The position numbers and the translations under genes are program-made. Positions 11,953-23,689 of a stretch of DNA of 64,000 nucleotides are shown here, piece by piece (the stretch's first letter is position 1; every line of letters begins with the position of its first letter). This stretch comes from Castor canadensis (taxonomy: Eukaryota; Chordata; Mammalia; Rodentia; Castoridae). Where the stretch lies: contig NC_133392.1 in assembly GCF_047511655.1 (NCBI RefSeq), forward strand, positions 28,196,001 through 28,260,000. The letters run 5' to 3'. Below the pieces are notes generated by a model that made no database searches, had not been told where the DNA came from, and saw nothing but the letters and a program-made list of their open reading frames with translations.

Positions 11953-13179
11953 TCCTTCCCCAGCTCAGGGTGCCTGGGCTGCAGACTTCCGACTATGATT
12001 TGGGGGACCCCACACAATTACTTGTGCTAGTCCTGGGGTGGGGAGGAGAGGGAATGACTCAGGTGAACCTGGGCTGGCTCTTGGCACTGGGCTTGGGTTT
12101 CCTGGTTAAGAGTCCATCTTGTTTTCTAGTAAGATCATACCCCATGAGTTTGGAGTTCCCACGGTGGCTTCTTACACCAACTGAGGAAACAGCTTTGGAC
12201 AAAACTGGGTCCTGGATTTTGGCCTTGGATTCTGAATTCTAGATCCTGATTTCTGGATTTTATGATGTGAACTCTAATTTCTGGATTCCATTTTCTAGTC
12301 TCTAGCTTTATTCTACAAATGTCTTTTCCCAGTTATCCTTCAGCACTCTAATCAGGTCAGCATGCCTGTCCCCCCAAACTATTGTGAACGCTCCTGCCTC
12401 TGCTGCTTTGCTGGCCCCACACTCAGAACTCTCTATTTCTCCCCTCCCACCACTCAGTCCCATCCTTTGAGGATTAGCTCTAGACCAAGCTCTTCCAGGC
12501 AGACTTTGTGGCTCTAGCCCTTCCCCACCATGATCTCTCAGAAGCCTCATCCTCTTCTGAATAGCTTCTCATGAATTCTTCCCAATTTGAGCCCTGATGT
12601 ATTTCTGACCAGACAGAATCTGGGCTGGCCCTTGTCTTACCCACATGCAAGCATACAGCTGGGTGTACAAGATAAGGGGAGACTAGTTGAACTCAGCTTA
12701 TCTGTAGAGGAAGAACAATGACTACAAAAGTTAATATTGGCTCCCCAAGTGGCCACCCTGGTGGCTCTGATGATCATAACCTGGAAAGCAGATGGCCAGG
12801 TAGACAGACAGCTTTTAGACATTGACTCATAGTTTTGTTCAAAACACATACATTAAATACCTGTTATGCATCCAGTCCTGTGTTTGGCATGGAATTGGAG
12901 AGGCCATGATATAAAAAATGAGATTTGACTCAGGTCCTGCCTTTGAAGAGCTTACCCATTGGTACAGGTCATGAAACAAGTCCATGGACCAACCAAATTA
13001 CCCAATATGCTCTCATAGACTCTTAGAGCTGGAAAGGCCTCAAAGGTCAGAGACTGATATCTTGTAATCCTACATTACATGAGATAATGTAGGTACAGCT
13101 CTTACTTGACTTGAAGTAAGTGATAGCAGAATGGGGAAGATGATGATAAACCTGAGTTATTATCCTTTCAGCAAGTTTT
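11953..13179. other. Intergenic, weak ancient repeat traces
   Basis: Only faint L2/MIR-like texture is visible near 12840-12990 (CATTAAATACCTGTTATGC) and nothing else is recognised. Confidence 0.4.
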
Positions 13180-13510
13180 GGGGGTTTTTTTTGGCAGTAA
13201 TAGTATTTGAACTCAGGGCCTTGCACTTGCTAGGCAGGCACTCAACCACTTGAACCATGTCCCCATCCTTTTTTGCTTTAGTTATTTTGGGGATTGGGTT
13301 TCATGTTTATGCCTGAGCTGGCCTGAACCTTTATCCTCCTATTTATACCTCCCTCATAGCAGGGATGATAGATATGTACTACCATGTCCAGCTATTGGTT
13401 GAGATGGGGTTTCAGTAATTTTTTCCCTGGGCTGGTCTTGAACCTTAATCCTCCTGATTGCCATCTCCTAAGTAGCTGGGATTATAGGTATGAGTTACCA
13501 TATCTGGACC
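13180..13510 (-). mobile_element. Three-part composite SINE (ID + two B1-like units)
   Basis: Reading left to right in reverse orientation: an ID-like unit (TTGAACTCAGGGCCTTGCAC...CCACTTGAACCATGTCCCC), a B1-like unit starting TTTTGCTTTAGTTATTTTGG and ending GTACTACCATGTCCAGC, and a second B1-like unit (GAGATGGGGTTTCAGTAATT...GAGTTACCATATCTGG). The same order recurs at 19203 and 62395. Confidence 0.75.
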
Positions 13511-14364
13511 CTTTTCAGCAAGTTCTAAGTTCTGCTTGCACACTCCATGTAGTGGCAGAAGCTCACTCCCACACAAGGTGGGTCCTTCCATTGTTTATAA
13601 TTCTACCTTTCAGAAAACCACAAAGATGAGCTGAATTCATCCTCTCAGTCACCTCTCAGCAATTCATGGGTCATGATTCTATCTCCTGGGACCACACAAC
13701 AGAGCTGGGATAAGGGTGGGTGATGAGATGTCTAAGGCACAAAACTTAAGGGGAGCAACACAGAGAGAAAGTGCCTCCTTAAGTTTGGGGTCCCAGGCAC
13801 CTCACTTGTCTCATCTTAGTCCTAGCCCTATGATGAAATTAGTCTTGTATCCTCCTCTCCCAGCCAGCCCCAGGTGGGAGCTGTCAGATTCTTCAAGTAT
13901 TTTCAGCCTCCAGTAAGCTCCCCCAGCAGCCCTTAGGATGTGGGTGATCTGGTTTAGCCTCTACCCCAATGATGGGTGACAAGGGCAGAGAGGACTGAGA
14001 CTTGGGGGAGGGAATTAATCCTAACCATAGAGGCTCAATGCCCCCTTCAATCCTTTCCTGCCCAAATTCTGTTGGTCTGACCTGGCCACCGGTTCTCCCT
14101 GATGCATTGGCACAAGCAGCCTAAGTCAGACTAAATCTGGGCCCTAAAAGCACCAGCCAGTAATCTCTAAAGGGCAATGGGCCTGGATCTGGAAAATTAT
14201 GAGATTGATTCTCCTTACCATGGACATCCCTAGGAGTGTGTGTGTGTGTAGAAGGCAGAATGTAAAGTTTACAGGCCATGAAAAACCCTGGAGGATGGAT
14301 GTGGAGGTAGGGGAAGGGAGCAGGAGGGCTGGGGGGAGAGGGACACTGAGTTTGGCAGAAGGCA
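13511..14364. other. Intergenic, nothing recognised
   Basis: No repeat or exon is recognised; the short minus open frames at 14121-14405 lack any domain character. Confidence 0.4.
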
Positions 14365-14460
14365 TGAGCTGCTATACTACTTCCTGGATGGGACACCTCA
14401 AACAAGCTACCTGATCTTTCTGAGCCTCAATTTACTAGCTGTAAATGGAACTTAAGACTA
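14365..14460 (+). mobile_element. MIR fragment
   Basis: MIR core and 3' parts: 'CTATACTACTTCCTGG', 'CAAGCTACCTGATCTTTCTG', 'CTCAATTTACTAGCTGTAAA'. Confidence 0.5.
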
Positions 14461-15059
14461 TTTTTCTGTTCACAAAAAAGACTATTTGAGAGCCAAGGGT
14501 GACAGATGAAAATCCTTTCTAGGTTTGGCAGTCTTCACTCACTGGGAGTGAGGCCCAGGTGGGCATTGGGAAACCTTTTGGTCTCCCCTCAAACTGGAGT
14601 TGCCCTGTTTGCTCCCCTGGGGTCTAGTTTAGTCTAAGTTGCCTGGAACCACTCCTGCAGCCCCCTGGTTTCTCTCTGGCCCTCATATATCCCCTCCACA
14701 CAGATCCTCGAACTTTTCTTTCCTGTTATAAAATCCTGTTCACCCTCACAGTGCTGGGACTCAATTCACAGTGTTTTCAGACTCCCAAGAGGGAGGGAAC
14801 GATGGACTTCTTCCCATTTTTCATAGGCACAAACCACGGCTCACAGAGAGTTAAGAATGTACGGGGCTTGATCTCGGCTGCTCTGAACCCCCCTGACAAG
14901 CTGGAGCCCGAGGGTTCACAGAGAGATGCCCTGGGATGGGCAAAGGGGCTGGGACAGGCCAGTGAGAAGAGCCACCCAGGGTGGGCAAGGTGCGCAAGCC
15001 GACCAGGGCTTGCGCTTCCCACGCTCCGCCAGCAGCAGGCGCTGTGACGGAGGCCCCCT

Positions 15060-15262
15060 CTGTACAGGAGCATTAACTTAAGAATGGCTCTCACTAATAT
15101 CCCTGACTGTGTGGAAACAGCGTTTTATTAAATGCTTCACACAGATTTCGTATAATAAAGATGAATATATTATATCCTTTGCCTCCCCCAGAGTGAGACC
15201 ATAATAAGAGAGGGGGAAAAACAATAAAGAGAAACATAAATACAACATAATGGGACTTGTGG
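15060..15262. promoter_or_regulatory. AT-rich candidate conserved element
   Basis: A 200-bp AT-rich island with ordered words (AGCATTAACTTAAG, GCGTTTTATTAAATGC, CGTATAATAAAGATG, GACCATAATAAGAG, CAATAAAGAG) sits between GC-rich flanks and contains no repeat. It is about 10 kb upstream of LBX1. Confidence 0.4.
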
Positions 15263-15439
15263 GGAGGGACTTGTGGCCTGTAGGGGCTGCCACGGGGCGA
15301 TCCCGCGGCTGGGGCCCAGGACGGGGTCGTCGGGGAGTTGGGCTCCAGCCCCTCCCTGCCAGCCCAGAGGTTCCCAGGCTCCAGCTTCCACTCTGCTCCC
15401 TTACAGCCACTTGGGTGGAGGGGTCCTCAAAATGGAGCC

Positions 15440-15470
15440 CCTGGAGAGAAAGTGTGTGTGTGTGTGGGGT
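15440..15470. repeat. Short (GT)n tract
   Basis: AGTGTGTGTGTGTGTGGGG. It lies inside ordinary intergenic DNA (15263-15820), in which nothing else is recognised. Confidence 0.7.
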
Positions 15471-15824
15471 GGGATAATTTGGGACAGCCACTGGCCCTGC
15501 GCCCCTTCTCTCTCTCAATCCAAGAATGCCCGGGACATAGGTCCTACAGGACCTCCAAACTCATGAGCAGATGGATCGACTCTAAGGACAAATCCAGGAG
15601 TGATCTTGGGCCCGACACCTCCCTGGGGGTTCTCCCATAACTTGCTACAAGTCCCTCCTTGAGTCTTACTTCCGTCTTTCTCTAAGCGCTGCCAAAATCA
15701 TTTACTTGAAAATAAGAATTTCAAAGCTTTCCCGGGGTCGAAACAAAGGAACACTGGGAGATTCAAGCCCACTCTCTCTCTGCTTAGTTGGCCCATGTCC
15801 TGCCAGGACTCAATTCACCCGAGA

Positions 15825-16010
15825 CTGCGTGGCTTAAACTGCAGAGAGGTTCCCAACGGGATCTGGGCTCCAATCTCCCTTGTGGAGTTGACCAAAGCAC
15901 TCGACCTTAATCTCAGTTTCCTTTTCCTTTTGGCAAAATGGAGACGTGGCGAAGATTGAAGAGAAGGATTCAAATGCCTGGCACTCTGTCAGCTGTAAAA
16001 GATAAATAAG
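15825..16010 (+). mobile_element. MIR SINE
   Basis: MIR landmarks in order: 'GATCTGGGCTCCAATCTCC', 'AAGCACTCGACCTTAATCTC', 'TTTGGCAAAATGGAGACG', 'AATGCCTGGCACTCTG'. A second MIR-like remnant in reverse orientation is at about 16160-16215 (GGCTCAGAGAGGTTAAG...GATCACACAGCCAG). Confidence 0.55.
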
Positions 16011-16428
16011 AACAAATAAGAAGCAGTTCCCAAAATTATTCCTTAAAGTAAATGGCCATTTCAGACCTAGAATTCTCTCCCCATTTCCTCCTTAGGCCCC
16101 AACTCCTAGCAAAAGCATAGTTTTCTGCTCACCCTCCCTAGCTCTCACGCTCTTTGCCACAGTTGAGGCTCAGAGAGGTTAAGAACACCCAAGATCACAC
16201 AGCCAGCCAGCTGTGCTGCGGTCTGCTGAGGTCAAGTTGCCATCAGCCTACTTCACTTGTGTCTGAGAAGTACCTGGGCTGCCCTGCTGATTCTCCCAGA
16301 AGTCATTGGAGCTTGGCAGAGAACCCAACGCCAACAGCGCAAGGGTAAATCCAGGCTCTCCCCAGTCCAGGGCTGCCCCGGCGGTACCTCATGCAACGAA
16401 GAAAAATCACTACGAAAGGAGTAAGTCC

Positions 16429-16520
16429 GGCTGGCGGAGTGGCTCGAGTGGCAGAGTGCCTGCCTAGCTAGTGTGAGGCCTTGAGTTAAAACCCCAGTAC
16501 CGGCCCCCCAAAATAAATAC
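16429..16520 (+). mobile_element. ID-like SINE
   Basis: A tRNA-like monomer with box A (GTGGCTCGAGTGGCAGAGTG), box B (GAGTTAAAACCCCAGTACC) and an A-rich end. Confidence 0.8.
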
Positions 16521-18384
16521 GTAGTGGTCCAGGGAAGAGGAAGAGGAGGAGGCAGCGACAGAGGAGGAAGATGGGGACAGAGGCGGGGGACGGCTGCCTT
16601 CCTAATGACAGGATACAAGGAAGACCAGGGTAGGGCCCAACTCCGCGCTTCTTGGGAGGATCTCGGCCAGAGACTCACCAAGTTGCAGAATTGCAGCTGC
16701 GTGGGAAAGGATCCGGCAGCGGAAGATCGGGTGGGGTTGACTAATGGAAGTGAAAGAAGTGGACAGGAACTGGAGGAATCGGTGAAACTGGAGGAATTGG
16801 AGGCGTTGGTGTATGTGAGATGAGATGTATATGATCCCTCGAGATCAGGAACCCCTAGGGCATGTAGGAAGCAGGAAGGGCCAAAGGGAGCTGGTTGCAC
16901 TCAAACGAAATAAGGTTGCAGGCGTGAAGCATTTAACCTCTCTCCCAGGCCCAACAGCCTAACGTTTTTCAAAGTTCAACTCAAAATGTCACCCCCACTG
17001 GGAACGGAACCAGGACTTACGTGGCTCCCTCCCCGCATCAGGACCAGTGCCGCGGTACAGGTAGACACGTCTGACACGTCCGAAATTGGCCTGGGAGAGG
17101 CGGGAGCACAGGTCAGGAAACCTGGGTCCAGGGCAGGTGGAGGACCCTGCGCCTTCCCTAGTGCACGCCTCGTTTCGATCGCAAGGAAAATCCCGGCCAG
17201 AACGAAGCAGCGTCAAGACATCCCGCCTCCCAGCACAGGACCCACCCGGTCTTCACTTTGTTTAGTGCCACGCTGGCCAACGATCGCCCTGCGGTTGGGC
17301 ACTTCGGGTGGCAGGCTTTCGACAGGTCAGATACCCCGCATCTCTCTTTTCCCTATTCTGGCCTCAGTCGTTCCTGTCATCTCTTGCCCAGGGTCTTGGG
17401 GCTTACGAGCGCCTCTGCTGGGACAGCACTGCCCAGGAGGCCTCTGACCTGGAGCCTGAGGCTCTCCACATCAGAAGGCAGGGGGTCTTCTACCCGCCTG
17501 CTTTTCTCATGCCCCTTAGTGGCCCCCTCCGCTAGGCGCTTGGCTGGGACTGGCGGGTAGGCAGGGCGGTTGAGGCGCTAATGCAATGAGCCTGTGCGCA
17601 GCTGCTGAATTATTCACGTGCAGTTTATTACCAGAAGCCTGACTCAGGCCTTTCCCGTGCCCGCCTAGGCAGGCGGCCCGCTCCTCAGTCTCCTGGCCTC
17701 TCCACCTTCGGTCCCTCTGCCTTTCCACCTGGCCCAGCCCAGTCCCTGCTGCCTAGAGTCCTCCCAAAGGCAGGGAGGTGTCTGCAGAATGGAGGGCGCC
17801 CACACTATTGGCAGTTTTGCACCGAACCAGAGTTCCTGGGCAGCCTGGATTAGTAAGAGTGAAGGTCAGTTCTTGGAGCTCTTAGGCAACAAGGAGAAGG
17901 GAGCCCCCATTGCTTGTCCACTCACAGGTCTGGTTGCATCCTCTCTTAAACCCTTCCCTCAAGCCCTAAACAGCTCCTGTCCCCAGGCTGCAGACATGCT
18001 GGGAGTGCACAAGGGACTTGGTTTCATCCTGACCCCAGCAGCTCATCACCCAGGCGACAGAGGGACACCCTGACTCCTTCTGGCCTGGCATTTCTTACTT
18101 GGCTATTCTCCTGCCTTCAAAATGGTCCCTGCTTCTGCACTCACCCAAATGCTCTGGCTTTTCAAAGTTAAACTCAAATGCACCTCCACTAAGGAACAGA
18201 ACCAAGATCCATGCACCCACACTCAGGCTCCTTTACCCTCTTCACAGATCCCCCTAGGCTATTAGGGTGGGATGGGTATCTGTTTTGCTATTCCTGCCTG
18301 CCCTTTACCACCACCATGTTTGCAGTTTCTTTCTGTCTGCTCTGGCCAACACATGATGAGGAATCAATTCTGTCCCCCCCTCCT
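16521..18384. other. Intergenic, partly CpG-rich, no gene
   Basis: G+C and CpG rise between about 16.9 and 17.7 kb. Long open frames (16253-16900 minus, 16986-17447 plus) reflect composition and have no domain I recognise. 17560-17665 is described separately. Confidence 0.4.
17560..17665. promoter_or_regulatory. Candidate conserved element
   Basis: GAGGCGCTAATGCAATGAGCC, GCAGCTGCTGAATTATTCACG and GCAGTTTATTACCAG occur together: an E-box (CAGCTG) between two TAAT/ATTA cores, repeat-free. Confidence 0.4.
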
Positions 18385-18480
18385 TTTTTTTTTAATTTGG
18401 TGGTAGTACTGGGGTTTGAATTCAGGGCTTTGCGCTTTCAAGGCAGGCAACTCTATTGCTTGAGCCACTACTCCAGCATA
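18385..18480 (-). mobile_element. ID-like SINE
   Basis: Reverse ID-like monomer with a poly-T start (TTTTTTTTT near 18386) and 'GTACTGGGGTTTGAATTCAG'. A (GAG)n-like purine run follows at 18500-18535. Confidence 0.75.
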
Positions 18481-18554
18481 TCAATCCTGTTTTCAAAGGA
18501 GAAGGAGGAAGAGGAGGAGGAGGAGAGTGGAGACCTTCTCTCAAAAAAAAAAAA

Positions 18555-18650
18555 AAAGGCTGGGTCATGGCTTAGTGATAGAGTGCCTGCCTAGCAAGAG
18601 CAAGGTCCTGAGTCCAAACCCCATTACCACCAAAAACCAAACGAACAAAA
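18555..18650 (+). mobile_element. ID-like SINE
   Basis: 'GGCTGGGTCATGGCTTAGTG', 'GTGCCTGCCTAGCAAGAGC', 'CTGAGTCCAAACCCCATTAC' and an A-rich tail. Confidence 0.8.
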
Positions 18651-18653
18651 AAC

Positions 18654-18880
18654 CTAGCCAGGCACCCAGTGCCTCTTGCCTGTAATCCTAGATACCTGGG
18701 AGGCTGAGATCAGGAGGGCCTCAGTTTGAGGCCAGTCCAGGCAAGTAGTTCAAATGACCCCCATCTCCAAAATAACCACAGCAAAATGAACTGGAGGTGT
18801 GGCTGAAGCGGTGGAGCACCTACTTTGCAAGCATGAAGCCCTGAGTCCAAACTCCAGCCCCAACAAAAACAAAACAACAA
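18654..18880 (+). mobile_element. B1+ID composite SINE
   Basis: Left half B1-like (GCCTGTAATCCTAGATACC...GTTCAAATGACCCCCATC), linker 'AACCACAGCAAAATGAACTG', right half ID-like (GGAGGTGTGGCTGAAGCGG...GAGTCCAAACTCCAGCCC) and an A-rich tail. Confidence 0.85.
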
Positions 18881-18884
18881 AAAC

Positions 18885-18970
18885 CTAATAAAACAAAAAA
18901 GTGAGACCCGAGCCCAGCAAATGCAAGCCCCTGAGTTCAAACCCCAGTACCACAATTAAAAAAAAAACAA
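18885..18970 (+). mobile_element. Truncated ID-like SINE
   Basis: Only the 3' half is present (CAAATGCAAGCCCCTGAGTT CAAACCCC part) with an A-rich tail. Confidence 0.6.
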
Positions 18971-18974
18971 AAAC

Positions 18975-19195
18975 AAAAGAACAGCCATGCTCATACCTGC
19001 AATCCTAGCTCCTCAGGTGGCAGAAATTAGGAGGAATGCAGTTCGAAGTCAGCCTGGGCAAATAGTTCATGAGACCCTATCTCAAAAATACCTAACACAA
19101 AAAAAGGGCAGGTGGAGTGGCTCAAATGGTAGCATGCCTGCCTAGCAAGTGTGAAGTCCTGAGTTCAATTCCCAGTACTGCCAAGAAAAAAAAAA
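18975..19195 (+). mobile_element. B1+ID composite SINE
   Basis: B1-like half (CATGCTCATACCTGCAATCC...GAGACCCTATCTCAAAAATA), a short linker, and an ID-like half (GGTGGAGTGGCTCAAATGG...GAGTTCAATTCCCAGTAC) with an A-tail. Confidence 0.85.
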
Positions 19196-19202
19196 GAACC
19201 CC

Positions 19203-19520
19203 TCCCCCTTTCTTTGGTGGTGCTGGGGTCTTGAGGCAGGTGTTCTACCACATAAGCCATGACCCTAGCCCTTTTGCTTTACATATTTTATAAATAGAGT
19301 CTTAGGTTTTTGCCCAGGTGTCCTGAATCGCCATCCTCCTTTTAACTATACAACTGGGAATCTATCCTGTGAAACTGGGATGACAGATACATACCACAGT
19401 GCCCAGCTTGTATTGGTTAAGATGGGATCTTGAAAACTTTTTTTTGCCTAGGCTGGTCTTGAACCAATCTCTGCCTCTGGGGTAGCTAGGATTACAGGTA
19501 TGAGCCACTACACCCAGCTA
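19203..19520 (-). mobile_element. Three-part composite SINE
   Basis: Same order as at 13180: a shortened ID-like unit, 'CCCTTTTGCTTTACATATTT' leading into a B1-like unit, then 'GGTTAAGATGGGATCTTG' leading into a second B1-like unit. It ends the SINE cluster at 18.4-19.5 kb. Confidence 0.75.
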
Positions 19521-20654
19521 GCAAAGCCCATTTCTAAGTCAGATCACAGCACCCCAACTGGATCCAGAACCCAGCTCCCATCCCAAAGCCAAAAAAGCAT
19601 TAAAGAATGAGGTCTGTGTGTGCCTCTGTATGTGATGTGAGCAGCAGGGTGCCTCACACATACAGCTGGCAAAAACAATACACCTAGCCTGGTTTGGGCC
19701 TCTAGGCTTCTCTCTGAGGCACAGGCTAAATTCTCTTCCTGGCTCTCTCTCTTTGTCTTTTCTTTATCCACTTAACTTATTCATTCAACAAATGCTTGGG
19801 GAGTCCTTGATACATGCGACATAGGGGCATAGAGAGGAGACTGAGGTCCCATACTCCGCAAGTTCAAAACCAGATGGAGAGGCAAAAGGGCCAACAGACA
19901 AACCAGTGCATTCCTGACAATGTGACAGTGATTCCAAGGGGGATGTGCTGAGGACTTGGATAGGACAGGGAAGGTTTCCCCAAGGAGACAAGTCGTGCAC
20001 TAAGTGCAGGGCAAGAGGCACCAGGAAGAGAAGGGAAGACCATTCTGCCTAGGATGAGGGGGGCAAAAAAGAGGCTGATCTGAAGGAGGCACCCAGACCT
20101 TGAGCACCTCCCAAGAACTCTTCCCAGCCCTGCCTGTCTCTGTCACTCCCTCCCCCTCTTCCAAAGGATAGTCAATCCCTTCTTCTGTGCAGGGCTCAAG
20201 TGCCTGAAAGAGGATGATCCACGTGGTAAGCCACCTTGACATTGTGTTTTGAAGTCTTTCAATTCAATAGAAGTAGGGAGAGGAGGAGCCAGGAGTAGGG
20301 CTCTTTCAAGAGTGGCCTGGCCTCAGACCCTGCTCCCACCTCTCCTGACACCAGCACAGGTCTGGAAAGCTGGGCCTGGCCGGTTCAGAAGCAGGTTCAG
20401 AAGGAGGTTTGGAGCCCAGCCTGAATTTTGGAGCTGCTGGCTCCTTGCTCCCCCAGACCTGGGAGGAGGCAGCTTCCCTCCCATTCCCCATTGGCCTGAT
20501 TCTGGCCTTTGCCTTTTCTGAATCTCTAATCCTTTTGAGAATCCAATGTGTTAGGTAACACTAACTCCAGAAAAATGTACTGGAGTACATACAATATCCT
20601 GGGTTGGTAGAACAGAAGGCCATTTAAAGTGGAGGCCTCTGGTTAAGAACCTCC

Positions 20655-20870
20655 TAGTTCAGGGATTAAGGGTGCAGACTTGAGACAGAAAAAAAAAAGT
20701 GTTGCAATCTGAACTACTTCAATACAAGCTGTGTGATTCTGGGTAGGTTACTGAACTTCTCTGTGCCCCATTTTTTTTAATGTGTAAAATAGAGATAACG
20801 GCAGCAGCTTCCTCAAAAGATTCTGAGTAACAAATAAAATGAATAATACAGCCTGGAGTCAGGCAAGGTA
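20655..20870 (+). mobile_element. MIR SINE
   Basis: MIR landmarks: 'GTGCAGACTTGAGACAG', 'CTGTGTGATTCTGGGTAGG', 'TGAACTTCTCTGTGCCCC', 'GTAAAATAGAGATAACGGC'. Confidence 0.65.
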
Positions 20871-22539
20871 AGGACTTATGGTATTTATTGTCAAAGTTAT
20901 TGTTGTTACTACAGACAGTGGCCCAGGGCAGAACGTAAAAACCAAATGGGCAGTCCTGGCTCAGCCAGAGTGGCAGGAGGCCATCTATCGCAATCCACTT
21001 CTATAGCAGAAGAAATATTTTCTGAATTCCATGTGGACTGTCACAGTAGCAGTCTCCATGGGACAAAAGCGATCCGGACTGCTGGTCAAGTTAACTCCTT
21101 TTAAGAGGTGTCAGATCCTTTCCTCTGAAGGAACTCTAGCTTGAGGACCAATGATGGTACTTACACAAAGAACCTAGAAACAAATGGGGCTGTCCAAACA
21201 ATCTGGATTGAATCCGATGGAGCCTCTGGAGGGTTCAAGTGAATTATTCTGTGCGAAGGAATAACTCATTTTGTTTGGGTGTGCAGGGTCCTCATTATGG
21301 CAATTCATACAATGTTCTTTTCCTCCACTTTGTCTGGAATATTCCTAAAACTGGGGGGGAGGGCAAGTAGATTTTTGGTAGAATAGTCCCTCCTCCTTTC
21401 ACTGGAGATGGAATGAGAATAGAACCTAGCCTTAACAGGCAGTGAAGCAGAATCCAGGAGTCAGGCTCTGAGGGCAGATATTCTCTCTCTGGAGAAGACT
21501 AGCGGAGCTGCCTCCAGCCCCAACTGAAAAAGACACTGGCCCAGCAGACTCAGGGTGGGAAGTGCCCAAGAGTCTCCCTCACCAGGTGTGGTAGTCCCAG
21601 CAGAGGGCTGGGCAGAAAATCTAGATGGCTGGTTTCCTTCCAACTTACCTCTATCTTCCTTCAGGCTTCCTCCTCTTTCTCTCAAGATCCCTAAACTCCT
21701 CTGAGGGGGCAGAGTCTGGGCCTGAGCCATCTTGCTCTATATTACATAATCATTTATACCCTATTTGCTCAATGGAAACTCGTTCAACCAATATTTGGTA
21801 GGTAAGAGCTGGGTGTCCCCCCAGGGCCTGGATAGATCTGGGCTGCAAGGAATCCCTAGGTCCAGGTTCCTGCCTGCGAGGATCTCAAAGTCTTGTGGGA
21901 GGAAGAAGGAGTCCAACCAAAAATCCAAAATATAGCTTATTGCTCTAAAGGAGTGGTACGGGAGGCCAGTAGATGTGGGCTTTTAGGAATCCAGAAGATC
22001 CTACAGCTACACATAGTTTTTTGGGGGTGGGGATGGGGTAGGGCCATAGGGTGGGAAAAGGTTGTTGGGACAGTTGGGCTGGTTTCTGAAGATGGCCTGG
22101 ACCAGCTGATTCCAGCAAAGGCAACTGAAACAACAAAACACCAGGGGCACCATGCGCTCCTAAACATGCTGTGCTCCTGAGCATAGAGAAGAGGTCAGCT
22201 AAAGAAGCCAAAGCAGCAAAGGGATGGGTACAGGCAAGGCATGGAAGGGGAGATGGGTAGACATAATACCATACCATAAATGATCATGGAATGTTGTCCC
22301 CCTCTTTGACATTGGGTGACCAAAAACTAAAGTTTCCAGGGAACAGCACCCTTTTGCTCCCCAATTCACATGCCACCCCTTCCTGGTAGCCTCCCTGTAA
22401 CCCTAAACTACACTGGCCTTCAGGGGCTAGGAGGTGAACAACAGCAGAAGCTGGGCATGCACTTAAGGTCCAGTCCTGCAGGCTAGTGATAGGTGCTGAG
22501 AATGAGGAGGACAGGAAAGGGGGGTATATTGGAGGAAGC

Positions 22540-22630
22540 CTCTCTCTCTCTCTCTCTCCCTCCCTCCCTCCATCCATCCATCCATCCCTCTGTCCCTCTC
22601 TCTATCCCTCTGTCCCTCCTTCTCAGGACC
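22540..22630. repeat. CT / CCTCC / CCATC simple repeat
   Basis: (TC)n followed by (CCCT)n, (CATC)n and (CCCTCTGT)n-like units. Confidence 0.85.
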
Positions 22631-23689
22631 CATTTCGCTTACCTATAGAAGCCTCCTGGCTAGCATGGGGGGACAGGTGCCTGGCCTTGAGCTCGTGTGG
22701 GGAGCTTGGGGTTATGGTAGGAGAAGGCTGAAGCAGGATCCTGATGGCAGGAAGTAACAGGAGAGAACAGACCCATCCTTCCCTGACTACCAAGCCTTCC
22801 CTGGCACCCTCTCCTCTCCACCAGTCCCAGCATCCCCTCATGGCTTCCAGAGCAGCCAGGATGCATCTGAAACAGGGATGCCACCTGCCCTAGGGATAGA
22901 TCTGCAGTTCTGAGGGAACTGAGATCCCCTGAGCACCTGTCCCCACCCCCAACACCACCCAAAAAAAATTCAGGGCAAAGAGTATCCTACTCTCTTCCAA
23001 CATTCCCAAGCAGGACTGGGTCAGCACTGGGGCCCACACACAAGAATCCTTTCTTCTTTCTTCTTATCGGTCTCTTTTACTCCTGAGAGCTGCAAGCCAT
23101 GATTCTAAACACAACTAAATGTGAGATAAAGAAACCTATCTCTGATATGCAGAGACCCCTCTGCTGGAGGCATGGAGAGGAGACAGAATTTGCTCCCTGC
23201 CCCATAACCCAACTGAGTTCACTCCCTCTCCGGGGCAGGTATGGGGTGGGATGGGGTAGGGGGAGGCAAGAAGTCCCATTCATCACATTCCAACCTCTAC
23301 CCTGGGTTACAAGTCCTCCAACTGGCCTCTTTGGTCCAGACTGAGAGGCCAGACTACACTGTCACCCAGGAGTTTACAAACAAAGCCGTGAGGTCTGTGT
23401 CTGCCGAATGTTGAAAGAGCTCTTCTTCCCCTGACTCTAGCCCTCTCCGTTCTCCAGGGGCAGAAATGGAAAATTAGGGCCTCCACCCAAACCAGATAGG
23501 GTATGGAGAAAGAAGGTACAGTCCCGCTGACGTGCCTCAGGTAAACGGAAGACATTGCTGAGGTTCAAACCTGCCTTTATGCCCAGAGGTTCACATACGT
23601 TTTCATAAATCCCACATGAGAACCGCACACAAATACACATATTCAAAAACATAAACCTCTCCAAATAACGATGCACACAAAATGCTCGC

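Larger units (their letters stand above)
19521..23689. other. Intergenic, start of SINE-free domain
   Basis: Only a MIR (20655-20870), a CT-rich repeat (22540-22625) and L2-like traces near 19780 (TTCATTCAACAAATGCTTGG) are recognised. Short open frames show no domain. Confidence 0.45.

Noticed and set aside
16253-17447. A 215-codon minus frame and a 153-codon plus frame in CpG-rich DNA.
   Set aside because: No recognisable domain; the minus frame crosses an ID-like SINE.
18555-19195. Tandem spacing of ID-like units that briefly resembled a tRNA gene cluster.
   Set aside because: Units have A-rich tails and broken acceptor stems, as in tRNA-derived SINEs, not functional tRNA genes.
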